Assembly: GCA_963777695.1 (NCBI GenBank)
Contig: CAVZRC010000004.1
Coordinates: 2,480,001 to 2,544,000, forward strand
Length of the DNA: 64,000 nt
DNA from: CAVZRC01 sp963777695
GTDB taxonomy: Bacteria; Planctomycetota; Planctomycetia; Isosphaerales; Isosphaeraceae
Reading direction: 5' to 3'
Shown: piece by piece, positions 39,840-50,557 of the stretch
Numbering within the stretch: position 1 is the stretch's first letter
Layout: every line of letters starts with the position of its first letter
Notes under the pieces: model-generated
What the model saw: only the letters and a program-made list of their open reading frames with translations
The model's database searches: none
Told to the model about the DNA's origin: nothing
Made by a program: the position numbers and the translations under genes

Positions 39840-39982
39840 GGGCGAAACTCTCCGCCGAACCCGTCGATCGACCCTGGCGCAGGACGGCTATCACCTTATC
39901 AAAGCCGATGCCTCGGGTTGACCTCGCCAGACAGGCGGTCGGGCCGGTCGCGACGTGATTCCTCGCGCCAGGGACCGAAGGG

Positions 39983-40102
39983 ATGGATCGGCCTGGATCG
40001 GGGCCGTATTTTACAGGAGTGGCCCGGGCCGCGGTGGACCTCGCGGCCGGACCGGCCATTTCCCGAGCGGAGGCGGCCCTGGCCCCGGAGGTGCTCCGAA
40101 CC
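39983..40102 (+). pseudogene. Remnant of sigma-factor linker upstream of CPR gene
   Basis: In frame with the CPR gene at 40103, the segment from about 40019 reads TGVARAAVDLAAGPA and ALAPEVLRTMLIHAM. This aligns with the linker between sigma region 4 and the membrane span of the sigma-CPR fusions (TTRAAVHFAAAP and ALAQEVMRSMLMHK at 50558-53398). The sigma regions themselves are missing. It appears that this CPR gene descends from a fusion that lost its sigma part. A start at 39983 would keep the segment in the protein. Confidence 0.65.
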
Positions 40103-42133
40103 ATGTTGATCCACGCGATGAGATCCTTCGCCCTGACCTTGATCCTCGGCGCGGTCGCCGTCGTCGCCGCCGGGGCCGATGACGCCGACCCCAAGCCGGC
40201 GCCGGGCCGGATGTTCGTCGTCGGCCGCGTCCTCGACCCGGATGGCAAACCCGTGCCGGGCGCGACGGTCGCGGCGTACGCGCGCAGCCTGGCACAAGGG
40301 CATGCGCCCAGGCTGGCGCCGAGGACCCAGGTCCCGATCGGCGACGCCCGCGCCGACGCCTCGGGCCGGTTCCGGATCGATGCGCCGCGCATCTCCTCAT
40401 TGCACCAGCATGCGTTCGGCGCCGTCGCGCTGCGCCCGGATACGGTGCCGGCTGGGTCGAGCTCGACCCCGACGACGACCGGCCCGCCGCCGACATCTCC
40501 CTCCGCCCCGAGCAAGTGATCCAGGGGCGGCTGTTCGACGTGCAAGGCCGGCCCGCCCCGGACGTCACGCTCTCGGTCGCGTCGATCCGCCACGTCCTCC
40601 CGCAGGCCGCGGCCACGGCCAGGGACCGCGTTCGTTCGGATGGCATCAGTTACGATTTCACCAATATCAACGACTTTCCGGCCTGGCCCAAGCCGTTGAG
40701 GACAGACGCCGAGGGCCGCTTCACACTGCGAGGCGTCGGCCGGGACCTCACTGCGACCCTCACCGTCCATCACCCGCGGTTCGCCCTCCAGAGGATTCCG
40801 GTCGAGACGGACAGCACTCCGAAATCGAAGTCCATCACCGCGGCGATGCTACCGGCCCAGATCCTCACCGGGCGGGTGACCTATGCCGACACGGAGGAGG
40901 GCGTCCCTCATGCCACGCTCGTGTTGCTGGCCGGTAACAATCAGGTGATGGGCGCGGTCCCCGCCGCATTCGAGACCGATGCCGAGGGGCGGTTTCGTCT
41001 GAACCCTCCGCCGGCCAACCGCGCCTATCGCATCACGGCCTATCCCCCGCCAGGCCAGCCCTACCTCTTCGCCGTGAAGCGGATCGAGTGGCCCAAGGGC
41101 GCGCTCGAGCAGTCCGTTCACATCGCCTTGCCGCGCGGCGTCTCGATCCGCGGCAAGGTCACCGAGGCCGGATCCGGCAAGCCCGTCGCGGGGGCGGCCG
41201 TCGCCTATTTCGAGCGAGGGCAACGGCGGGCCGCGGGGGAAACTGGGAGCATCTCGCTCGATACCGCTGCCGATGGCTCGTTCCACCTCGGCGCCGAGGC
41301 CGTCCCGGGCGGCCTCTTCATCACGGGTCCCGACGATTACGTGCTCGAGTCCATCGGCATTCGGGTCGTCGACGAAGGCCAGCCGGGCGGCCGGCGGGTC
41401 TACGCGCACGCCCACGCCTTGCTCGACCTGAAGCCGGACACCGGCAGCCAGGAAGTCAACCTGGTGCTCCGCCGCGGCGTCACGGTGACCGGCCGGGTCG
41501 TCGGCCCGGATGGCCAGCCCGTCCACAAGGCATCGTTCTTCTCCCGGGTCATCCTCGACCCGAATCGCGTGGCCTGGGCGAGCTGGTCGGGTCGCTACCA
41601 CGGTAACGTGCGCAACGGACATTTCGAGATCCATGGACTCGCCCCCGAGACCGAGGTCCCCGTCTGCTTCCTCGATCCCAAGGGCAAACTGGGTGGCGTC
41701 GTCAAGCTCTCGGGCAAGTCGGCTTCGGGCGGACCGGTCACCGTCCGGCTCGAGCCCTGCGGCGCCGCCAGGGTGCGGTTCGTTCGACCCTGCCGGCAAG
41801 CCGGTCGCGGGACCGCTACGACGCGGATTCCTGGTCTTCTCGATGGTCGTCACCCCCGGGCCGACCTACAGTCGCGCGAAAGAGTCGGACGCCCTCCTCG
41901 CCGACGAGGACAACCTGAGCCTCGTTGACCCGGTCAACTACCCGACCGAGCCGGTCCCCGATGCCGAGGGCCGCGTCATGCTCCCCGTACTGATCCCGGG
42001 CGCGTCGTATCGCTTCATCGACTACACCGTCCCCCGCGAGACCGATCCCCCGATCCGCGAGGAGTTCACCGTCAAGCCGGGCGAGACGATCGACCTGGGC
42101 GATATCCGGGTCGAGAAGCCGCCCGCGTCGTAG
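40103..42133 (+). CDS. Exported CPR domain protein (two frameshifts)
   Basis: About 675 residues. MLIHAMRSFALTLILGAVAV is a membrane or signal segment; the CPR entry motif GRMFVVGRVLDPDGKPVPGAT follows, then VIQGRLFDVQGRPAPDV, TGRVTYADTEEGVP, IRGKVTEAGSGKPVAGAAV, TGPDDYVLESIG and the terminal FTVKPGETIDLGDIRVEKPPAS. The frame slips near 40440 (expected ALAPGYGAGW; one base missing) and near 41790 (expected FVDPAGKPVAG). The same modules occur in seven other genes of the window; the closest is at 56532-58562. It is followed by a thioredoxin-domain gene on the same strand (about 90 bp). Function unknown. Confidence 0.8.
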
Positions 42134-42220
42134 GGTGGACCGCGACGCGATTCCTGGAGCCAGGGCAGCCGCGCCGGGCCCGAATCTCAAGACCCTCCCA
42201 CGGTTCCGAGGACCCACCCC

Positions 42221-43544
42221 ATGCGAAACGATCGGACTCAGAGTCGGCGGGAGGCTCGTCGGATGGTTGCGGCCTCCTGCCTCGTCGCGATGCTCCTGGC
42301 GTCCGCCCTGCCCCCGGCGCGGGGGCAGGGCACGCCGGCATCCCGCCCCGACGACGACGCCCGCGCCCGGTTCAAGCAGGTCGCCGACGCCTACAAGGCA
42401 CTGGCCGCATACTCCGACGAGGGACAGTTCGTCGTCGCCCTGACGATCGGCGGGAAGCCCCGCCGCGAGGCCCGGCCGCTCCGGCTGGCCTTCGCCCGCC
42501 CCAACAAGCTCGACCTCGACGCCGGCTCCGTCCGGCTGATCAGCGACGGCAAGACGCTCGCGACCGTGGTCCGTCCGCTGAAGAAGTACACGACGGCCCC
42601 GGCCCCGGCGACGATCGGCATCGACACCTTTCGCGAGGGCCCGACCGGCCCGCTCCTCTTCGGCGGCCCGACCGGCGCACCGACCTTCCTCCTGCTCAAC
42701 CTGCTCTCGGGCACCGACCCCGACGCATGTCTCAAGGACATGGGAGCCACGCTCCGCGCCGAGGGCGACGCCATCCTGATCGACCTCCGGGAAGGTCCCG
42801 ACCTGCTGCTCCGCGTTGACCCGGCGACCCGATTGCTCTCGGCCATCGATTTGAACTTCGTCCCGGCGCGCCCGGTCGACGGCCCGACGCCCTCGATCGA
42901 GCGATTCGGCTGGACGGCCGGCGCGATCGCGACGCGGCCCCCCGACGATCGTGCGTTCGCCTTCGTCGCTCCCGAGGGCTTCACCAGGATCGCCGACCTG
43001 AAGGCCAGGGCCGGCGAGGCCGCCGGCTCCAAGTACGCGGTGGAAGAGACGATCGGCCAGCCCGCCCCCGACTTCCGCCTGACCCTCCTCGACGGCCCCG
43101 GCAAGACCAAGGAGGTCGCCAAACGCGACCTCGCCGGTAAGGTCGTGCTCATCGACTTCTGGGCGACCTGGTGCGGACCATGCATCGTCGAGCTGCCCGA
43201 GATCAAGAAGCTCGTCGATCGTTACAATGCGACGAAACAAGACGTGCTCGTCGTCGCGCTGAGCCAGGATATGCTGCCCGAGGAACTGCCCGCACTCCGC
43301 GCTCGTCGAGAAGGCCCTGGCCGACAAGGCGATCGATCTGACCGCCGGCCGGGTCGGCCGGATCGGGCTGGATCCGAGCAATGCCGTGGGCCGGGCGTTC
43401 AACATCGAGGGGTTCCCCTCGGTGGTGATCCTCGACCGCAAGGGGATCGTCCGATCGGCCTACGTCGGCTACCACTCCGACACCGATCTCCCGCTGCACC
43501 AGTCGCTGGCCAAGGAGATCGACGCGATCCTCGCGGGCAAGTGA
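42221..43544 (+). CDS. Exported TlpA-like thioredoxin with N-terminal lipid-binding-like domain (one frameshift)
   Basis: About 440 residues. A signal peptide (MVAASCLVAMLLASALPPARG) leads to a DUF2092/LolA-like domain (YKALAAYSDEGQFVVAL, RPNKLDLDAGSVRLISDGKT), then a TlpA/ResA-type thioredoxin domain with IGQPAPDFRLTLLDG and the active site FWATWCGPC near residue 316. The frame shifts near 43295 after PEELPAL and continues ALVEKALADKAIDL to the stop at 43542, with the cis-Pro region GFPSVVILD in the second frame. Such proteins handle disulfides outside the cytoplasm, for example in cytochrome c maturation; the precise partner is unknown. Two related processes are hinted at nearby, CPR proteins and a cytochrome c protein, but no operon links them. 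Confidence 0.82.
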
Positions 43545-43674
43545 CCCCACCCTCCCGGTTGGCGTTCGTCGCCCCTCGATGCGATAATCCGAGCCTTCGG
43601 TCGAGTTGCCGGGGCCAACCCTCGGAGGCCAGGGTTGACGACCCGCTCGGCCGTCCCAACCCGGAGTCTCCGCC

Positions 43675-46600
43675 ATGGCCGACGCCAGCCGCGACCTGCT
43701 CTTCGGCCTGATCGCCCTCCAGAATGGGATGATCGACCAGTCCCGGCTCGTCGCCGCCTTCCAGACCTGGACGCTCGACAAGGATCGGCCGCTGGCCGAA
43801 CACCTGGTCGGCCGCGGCGATCTCGAGGCCGATCAGCGGGCGATCCTCGAGGCCATGGTGGGCATGCATCTCGGGAAGCACGCCGGCAGCATCGAGAAGA
43901 GCCTGGCCGCGATCGCGGCGGCGGTCTCGACACGGCAGACCCTCGAGCGGATCGCCGACCGCGACCTGGGCGCCAGCCTGGCATTTCTCCCGCCCGCCAC
44001 CGACGGCGACGGCACGATCTCCCGGGTCATCGACCGCACCGGTTCGTTCGCCGGCGTCGACCTCGAGCAGACCGAACCCGGCCCCGAGCCGCCGATCGCG
44101 ACCGGCGGCGTCCCGCCCCTCGATGGATCGGCGGGTCGATATCAACTCCTCGGCGAGATCGCCCGGGGCGGGATGGGGGCCGTGCTCAGGGGCCGCGACC
44201 CGGCCCTCAACCGCGAGCTGGCCTTGAAGGTCCTCCTCGAGAAGCACCGCGACCGAGTTCGACCTGGTCGACCGGTTCGTCGAGGAGGCCCAGATCTGCG
44301 GCCAGCTCCAGCACCCCGGCGTGGTCGCGGTCTACGAGCTGGGCGAGCTGCCGGACCGCCGGCCCTTCTTCGCCATGAAGCTGGTCAGAGGGCAGACGCT
44401 GGCGGCGATCCTGGCGGGCCGGGGCTCGCCCGTCGACGAGCTGCCACGGTTCCTGTCGATCTTCGAGGCCATCTGCCAGACGGTGGCCTACGCCCACGCG
44501 AGGGGGGTGATCCATCGCGACCTCAAGCCGTCGAACGTGATGGTCGGCAGCTTCGGCGAAGTCCAGGTGATGGATTGGGGACTGGCCAAGGTGCTCCCCA
44601 GGGACGACCAGGCCGCGCGTCGAGCCGAAGGCGCCGCCCTCGAACGAGACCGTGGTGTCGACGCTCCGGACCGAGGGGGACAGCAACCTCTCCGAGGCCG
44701 GCAGCGTGCTGGGCACGCCGGCCTACATGGCACCCGAGCAGGCCCGGGGCGAGACCGAGGCGGTCGACCGCCGGGCCGACGTCTTCGCGATGGGCTCGAT
44801 CCTCTGCGAGGTCCTCACCGGGTCCCCGGCGTTCGGCGGCGCTCGGCGCTCGAGATCCTCCGCGCGGCCGGTCGGGCCGATACGGCCGTCGCGATCGACC
44901 GACTCGCCCGGTGCCAAGCCGAGGACGAGCTGATCGCCCTGGCCCGCGACTGCCTGGCCGCCGATCGGGAGGACCGCCCGGCCGATGCCGGCGTGGTGGC
45001 CGGCCGGCTCACCGGCTACCTGGCCGGCGTGCAGGAGCGGCTGCGGGCCGCGGAACTGGCCCGCGCCGCCGAGGCGGCCCGCGCCGAGGAGGCCGAGGCC
45101 AAGGCGGCCGCCGAGCGGAGGGCCAGGCGGCTGACCCGCGCCCTGGCGGCGACGGTGTTGCTGGCGGGCGGGCTGGGCGTCGCCGGCTGGCGATGGGTCG
45201 AGCTGGATCGCATGGGTCGGGCCCGCGAGGCGACGGTGCGCGTCAACACTCGCCGTCCAGGAGGCGACGCGGCTCCGCGGCCAGGCGCTGGGGGCGGCGG
45301 TGGGCGACCTGGCCCCGTGGGATGCCGCGTCGGCCGCCGTCGAGAAGGCGCGTGTCCTGCTGGTCGCGGGCGTCGAGCCGCACGTGCGCGAGCAGGTCGA
45401 GGAGATGGCCGCCGAGGTCGCCGTCGAGCGCGGGCGGGCGGCGGAGGCGGCGGAGGCCGCCGCGCGCGATCGCCGGCTGCTCGACCGCCTGGCCGACATC
45501 CGCTCGGCCAGGGCCGACGACCGGCTCGGCAACAACACCGATGCCGCCTACCGCGAGGCGTTCCTCGAACTCGAGGATCGACCCCGACGCCCTGGCCCCC
45601 GAGGAGATCGGCCTTCGGATCCAGGCCCGTCCCCCGGAGATCGCGGCCGCCCTGGCCATGACCCTGGACGACTGGGCCTCGGTCCGTCGCGACCTCCTCG
45701 GCGACGATGCCGGGGCCAGGCGGCTGGCCGCGGCCGCCCGCCGGGCCGATCCCGACCCGTGGCGCGATCAGCTCCGCGACGCCCTGGAGATCGGCGACCG
45801 TCCCGCCCGCCGCGCGCGGCTCGAACGCCCTGGCCGCTTCCACCGAGGGCCAGGCGCGGCCGCCGGTCAGCCTCGACCTGCTGGGCAAGGCCCTCGGCGA
45901 TGCGGGGGCCCCGGCCGAGGCCGAGTCGGTCCTGCGCCGGGGCGTCCGCGACCACCCGGGCGACCTCTGGCTCAATTACGACCTGGCCCGGCGCTCGAGA
46001 AGCTGGCGAGGCGGGATGAGGCCGTCCGCTTCTACACCGCCGCGCGGATGCTCCGCCCGGAGACCGCGCACGAGCTCGCCCACGCCCTGAGGAAGCGGGG
46101 AGAGAGCGAGGAGGCCATCGCGGTCTTCCGCGACCTGGTGCGACTCCGGCCCGGTAATGGCCGCCACCTCTTCTGCCTGGGCGACGTGCTGCAGGATCGC
46201 GGACGATCCGAGGAGGCGCGCCGGACGCTGACCGAGGCCGTCGCCTTGCTCCGGCAGACCATCGCCGCCCGGCCCGACGACTACTATGCTCACATCAATC
46301 TCGGAGGCGCCTTCCTGGATCTGGAACGGATCGATGACGCCCTGTCGGCTTACCGCGAGGCGGCCCGGATCAGGCCCGGGGACACGCTGGCGCCCGCCGG
46401 AATGGGGAGCGCCTTGAACGGGTTCGGCCGTCATGGCGAGGCGGCCGAGTTCTTCCGCCAGGCGCTCCGGCTGGACCCCGACGACGTGGCCTCTCTGCTG
46501 GGTCTCGGATCGGCCGTCGAGGAACTGGGTCGGCCCGACGAGGCGATCGAGCTCTATCGTCGGGCCATGCGCATCGCCCCGGACGACGCGAGGACCCATC

Positions 46601-47374
46601 ACTTTATGAGTAGTGCTTTGAGAAACAAGGGCCGGCTCGAGGAGGCCGTCGCCGAGGCACGCGAGTCGGTGCGTCTCAGCCCGGATGATGCGAACCTGCT
46701 CGCGAATCTCGGTTATTGTCTCGCGAACTCCGGTCGTTTCGGCGAGGCCGAGGCCGGCCTATCGCGAAGCCTTGAAGAATCGCCCCGACTCCGCCGCGGT
46801 GCTCAACAGCCTGGCCTGGCTGCTCGTCTCGTACCCGGGACACCTGGGGCAAGATCCCCGCGAGGCCGTGGCCATGGCCCGCAGGGCGGTGGAACTCGGG
46901 TCCCGGTTCCCGACGAACGTGAACACGCTGGGGATCGCCCTGTACCGCGCCGGCATGCTGGACGAGGCCGTGACGATCCTCCGCCGGTCGGCCCTGCTGA
47001 ACCGGGGCAAGGACGCCAGCGACTGGTTCTTCCTGGCGATGGCCTGCTGGCGGCGCGGCGAGTTCGGCGAGGCGTCGGACTACTACGTCCGCGGCGTGGC
47101 CACGCTCTGGCGCTTCCAACAACAGGAGGCCGACTACGACCGGTTCTGGGCCGAGGCGGCCGAGCTCTTCGGCGCCTTCGGGCCCGGCCCGCTGCCCGCC
47201 CGGGTCAAGGCCGATCCCGAGGGCGCCATGGTCGAGCTGCGTCGGGCCGTCGCCGCCGGCACCGTGGACCGTCGCCGACTGGAGGAGAACCCCGGCTTCA
47301 CCCCCCTCCGAGGCCGGCCCGACTTCCGGTCGCTGATCGACCGAGCCGTCCCGGGCCCGCCGCCGTCGCGATGA
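43675..47374 (+). CDS. Ser/Thr protein kinase with TPR C-terminus (multiple frameshifts)
   Basis: A gene of about 1,230 residues broken by roughly eight frame changes (near 44250, 44615, 44845, 45243, 45570, 45825, 45993 and 46760). In order: an N-terminal helical domain (LLFGLIALQNGMIDQSRLV) common in planctomycetal kinases, the kinase lobe (LLGEIARGGMGAVLRGRD, LALKVLLEK), HRDLKPSNVMV and DWGLAKV (DWG instead of DFG, frequent in this subgroup), LGTPAYMAPEQARG, a membrane span (ALAATVLLAGGLGVAGW), a charged region and a TPR array up to the stop at 47374 (SALNGFGRHGEAAEFFRQAL and others). All catalytic blocks are present across frames. So many breaks in one gene point to poor local sequence quality or a true pseudogene; I favour the former because every domain is conserved. 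No sigma gene overlaps its start, unlike the two other kinases. Confidence 0.75.
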
Positions 47375-47390
47375 CACCCGCGGACCACAA

Positions 47391-47405
47391 CCCGGGATAA
47401 ATTGA
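47391..47405 (+). promoter_or_regulatory. Conserved CCCGGGATAAA element before sigma-CPR gene 1
   Basis: CCCGGGATAAATTGA lies 69 bp before the start at 47474. Near-identical elements precede the two other sigma-CPR fusion genes, each followed about 25-40 bases later by GGGATGA. It could be the -10 side of an ECF-type promoter used for autoregulation, or merely part of the duplicated segment. Confidence 0.4.
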
Positions 47406-47473
47406 CCGGCACCGCGGCACTCCTCTACGGGGGATGAGCGCCAGACCACGCCACTGCGACGGAGCCCGCGGGC

Positions 47474-50453
47474 ATGACCCACGTGACAACACCATCGATG
47501 ATCCGGCAGATCGAGTCGCTCTTCGACGGCGGCTCGGTCGCCGGCCTATCCGACCGACAGCTCCTCGATCGGTTCGTCGACCGCCGCGATCCCGCCGCCG
47601 AGTCGGCCTTCGCGGCGATGGTCCGGCGCCACGGGCCGATGGTCCTGGCCGTCTGTCAACAGCTCCTGGACGACCGCCATCTCGCCGAGGACGCCTTCCA
47701 GGCGGTTTTCCTCACCCTGGCCCGCAAGGCCGGCTCGATCCGCGATCCGGACCGGCTGGGGGCCTGGCTCTACGGCGTGGCCGTCCGCACCGCACGCAAG
47801 TCCCAGGCCCGGCTGATCCGTCAGCGGCGCGGCGAAGGAGGCAAGTCTCCGAATGCTGCGGCCGTCGAGCCGACGGCCCCGCCGGCCGATCAACCGGCGA
47901 TCGACCGCGAGCAGGCCGAGGCCCTCCACGACGAGATCGATCGCTTACCGGGTGCGTTCCGCCTGCTGGTGGTCCTCTGCTACTTCGAGGGCCTCACGCT
48001 CGACGAGGCGGCGCTTCGGCTGAGCTGGCCCGAGGGCACGGTCCGCAGCCGGCTGGCGCGGCGCGGGACAAGCTCCGCCGCGGCCTCACCCGACGCGGCG
48101 TCGTCCTGCCCGCCGCCGCCCTGGCCGCGGTCCTCGACTCGCGGCCCGCCTCGGCGTCGGTCTCATCCTCCCTGTGCGACAATACCACCCGCGCCGCGAT
48201 CCACTTCGCGGCCGGACACCCCGCGACGGCCCTGGCCTTGGAGGTGCTGCGATCCATGCTGCTCCACAAGCTGAAATTCGCCGCGATGACCCTGATGTTC
48301 GTCTCCGCCATCGCCGCGGGCGCGGGGTATCTGACCCACGCCCTGGCGAGGGGCGACGAGCCCGGGAAGGCTCCGGCCGTCCCGCCGTCGAGAGTCGCCG
48401 AGAGATCCGATGACGGGCCGGACCCGGGCCGGATGATCATCGCCGGCCGCGTGGTCGATCCCCAAGGCAAACCCGTGCCCGACGCGGGTGTGATGGTCTA
48501 CGCCGTGCCCAAGCAGAATGAACGCCCCGTCCTGTTCGAGTCCCCGAACCCCCTGATCCTCGACCAGGGGCGTTGCGACGGATCGGGCCGATTCCGGTTC
48601 GACGTGCCGCGGACCTCAAGGACCCGGGATAACGCGCTTCGCGTCACCGCCCTCGCGCCCGGTTATGGGATCGGCTGGGTCGCCCTCGATGCCGACGCCG
48701 AGCATTCCCCCATCGACGTCCCGCTGCGGCCCGAGGTGATGATCCGGGGCCGGTTGTTCGACAGTCAGAGTCAGCCCGCCCAGGGCGTCGAGATTGCGGT
48801 CCGGTCGATCCTTCGCACCGTTCATGGGACGATCGATGGGCTGGGTCTCATGCGACACCACGGGAAGGCACCGCACGGCTGGCCCGCGCCGGCCACCACC
48901 GACGCCGACGGACGATTCATCCTGCGCGGCCTGGGCCGAGAGCTCTGGGCTACACTCGGTGTCGACGACCTGAGGTTCGCGTCACAGATCATCCTGATCG
49001 ATACCGACGGCACCCTCGACTCCGCGCAGTCGCCGTACGGCCCGCTCCTACCCAAAATCAAGGTTGGCTCCGACCCGGATTCGAAGCCCCTGGTGATGGC
49101 CCTCCGGCCGGCCCAGATCATCACCGGTCGCGTGACGTATGCCGACACCGGCAAGCCCGTCCCCCATGCCCCGATCGCCGCCTCCTCCATTGCCAATGTC
49201 GTCCGCGGAGCTCGTTCCACGGATTTCCAGGCCGACGCCGAGGGGCGGTTCCGCATCAATCCATCATCAGGAGACCAATTCAACCTGATGACCCAGTCTC
49301 CCGACGGACAGCCCTACTTGATCGTCTCGAGCCGCCTCGATTGGCCCAGAGGTGCGATCGAGCAGTCGGTTGACCTGCGCTGCCCCGAGGCGTGGTGATC
49401 GGCGGCAAGGTCACCGAGGAGGGCTCCGGCAGGCCCGTCGTCGGCGCGGTGGTGCGATTCACTCCATACGCGAGCGGACCCGACTCCGCGGGCATGAGCA
49501 CCCCGACCGCATCGAAATCAGACGGTTCGTTCCGGCTCGCGGCCCCGCCTGGCCCTGGATACCTCGTCATCCAGGGCCCGAGCGATGACTTCGTGCTCCG
49601 AGAGATGGGCGCCGAGGGTGAAGTCTACTTTGCCCGGCCGGGCAGCCGGCGGTTCTACGCGCACGCCTATCGCTTCCTCGACCTGAAACCCGAGAGCACC
49701 GAGCGGGACGTCAACCTGGTACTCCGCCGGGGCATCACCGTGAAGGGCCAGGTCGTCGGGCCGGATGGCCGGCCGGTCGAGGACGCCTCAATCTTCAGCC
49801 GGATCATCCCGGAGAGATCTCCGAGTGGGGGATGGAGTATCTGGAATGCTCGGGGCCACGGCCGCGTGCGCGATGGCCGGTTCGAGCTGCACGGGCTCGA
49901 CCCCGACACCGAGGTCCCCGTCTATTTCCTCGATGCCAAGCATGAACTGGGGACGACGGCCACGTTCTCGGGCAAGTCGATGGCGGGTGGGGCGGCCACG
50001 GTCCGGCTCGAGCCCTGTGGCACCGCCAGGGCGCGGCTCGTTGACCCCGACGGAAATCCGGTACGGAAGTCTGGCCGCGTTTCCATCGCGATGATCGTGA
50101 CCCCCGGCCCGCCCCAAGTTCCGAGACAGGTCAAGGTCGGCGACCTTTTCGCCAACGAGGCCCGCCTGTCCACGATCGACCCGACCCACTATGGAACTCG
50201 CGCGTTGTCCGACGCCCAGGGCCGCATCGTGTTCCCCGCCTTGATCCCGGCGCGACCTACCGCATCATCGACGTCTCGACGTCCGGCGACGAGACCGGAC
50301 CCCGGATCCGCAAGGAGTTCACCGTCAAGCCGGCGAGAGTCCCTCGACCTGGGCGATATCCGGATCGCGAAACCACTTCGTGATGGATCCTCCGAATCCA
50401 CAACGACTTCGGGTATTCCGACGGAATTACCCAGGAGACCCGGGATAAAATGA
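47474..50453 (+). CDS. Membrane-bound ECF sigma factor fused to CPR modules, copy 1 (frameshifts)
   Basis: About 985 residues. Sigma region 2 (LLDRFVDRRDPAAESAFAAMV, LAEDAFQAVFLTLARKAGSI) and region 4 (LPGAFRLLVVLCYFEGLTLDEAALRLSWPEGTVRSRLA read in blocks) are followed by a linker, a membrane span (LKFAAMTLMFVSAIAAGAGYL) and extracytoplasmic CPR modules (GRMIIAGRVVDPQGKPVPDAG, TGRVTYADTGKPVPH, GPSDDFVLREMG, EVPVYFLDAKHELG). The frame slips near 48060 (one G missing in a GGG run before RARDKL), 49382 (VDLALPRG expected), 50247 (LIPGATYRIID expected) and 50336. The start agrees with the intact copy at 50558. The sigma part would be cytoplasmic and the CPR part outside, so signal reception and transcription could reside in one polypeptide; this is inference. 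Confidence 0.8.
50439..50453 (+). promoter_or_regulatory. Conserved CCCGGGATAAA element before sigma-CPR gene 2
   Basis: CCCGGGATAAAATGA overlaps the end of the previous gene and lies about 105 bp before the start at 50558. The downstream sequence AACGCCA and a GGGGATGAGACG block are shared with copy 3. Promoter function is inferred from conservation only. Confidence 0.4.
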
Positions 50454-50557
50454 ACGCCAGCAGGGCAGGACCGGCCGGGGGATGAGACGACATCGGGCGC
50501 ATCGGGCGACCCGATCCTCGTCGTGGGCCTCGATCTTGCGACACAGGAGCCCCGAGC

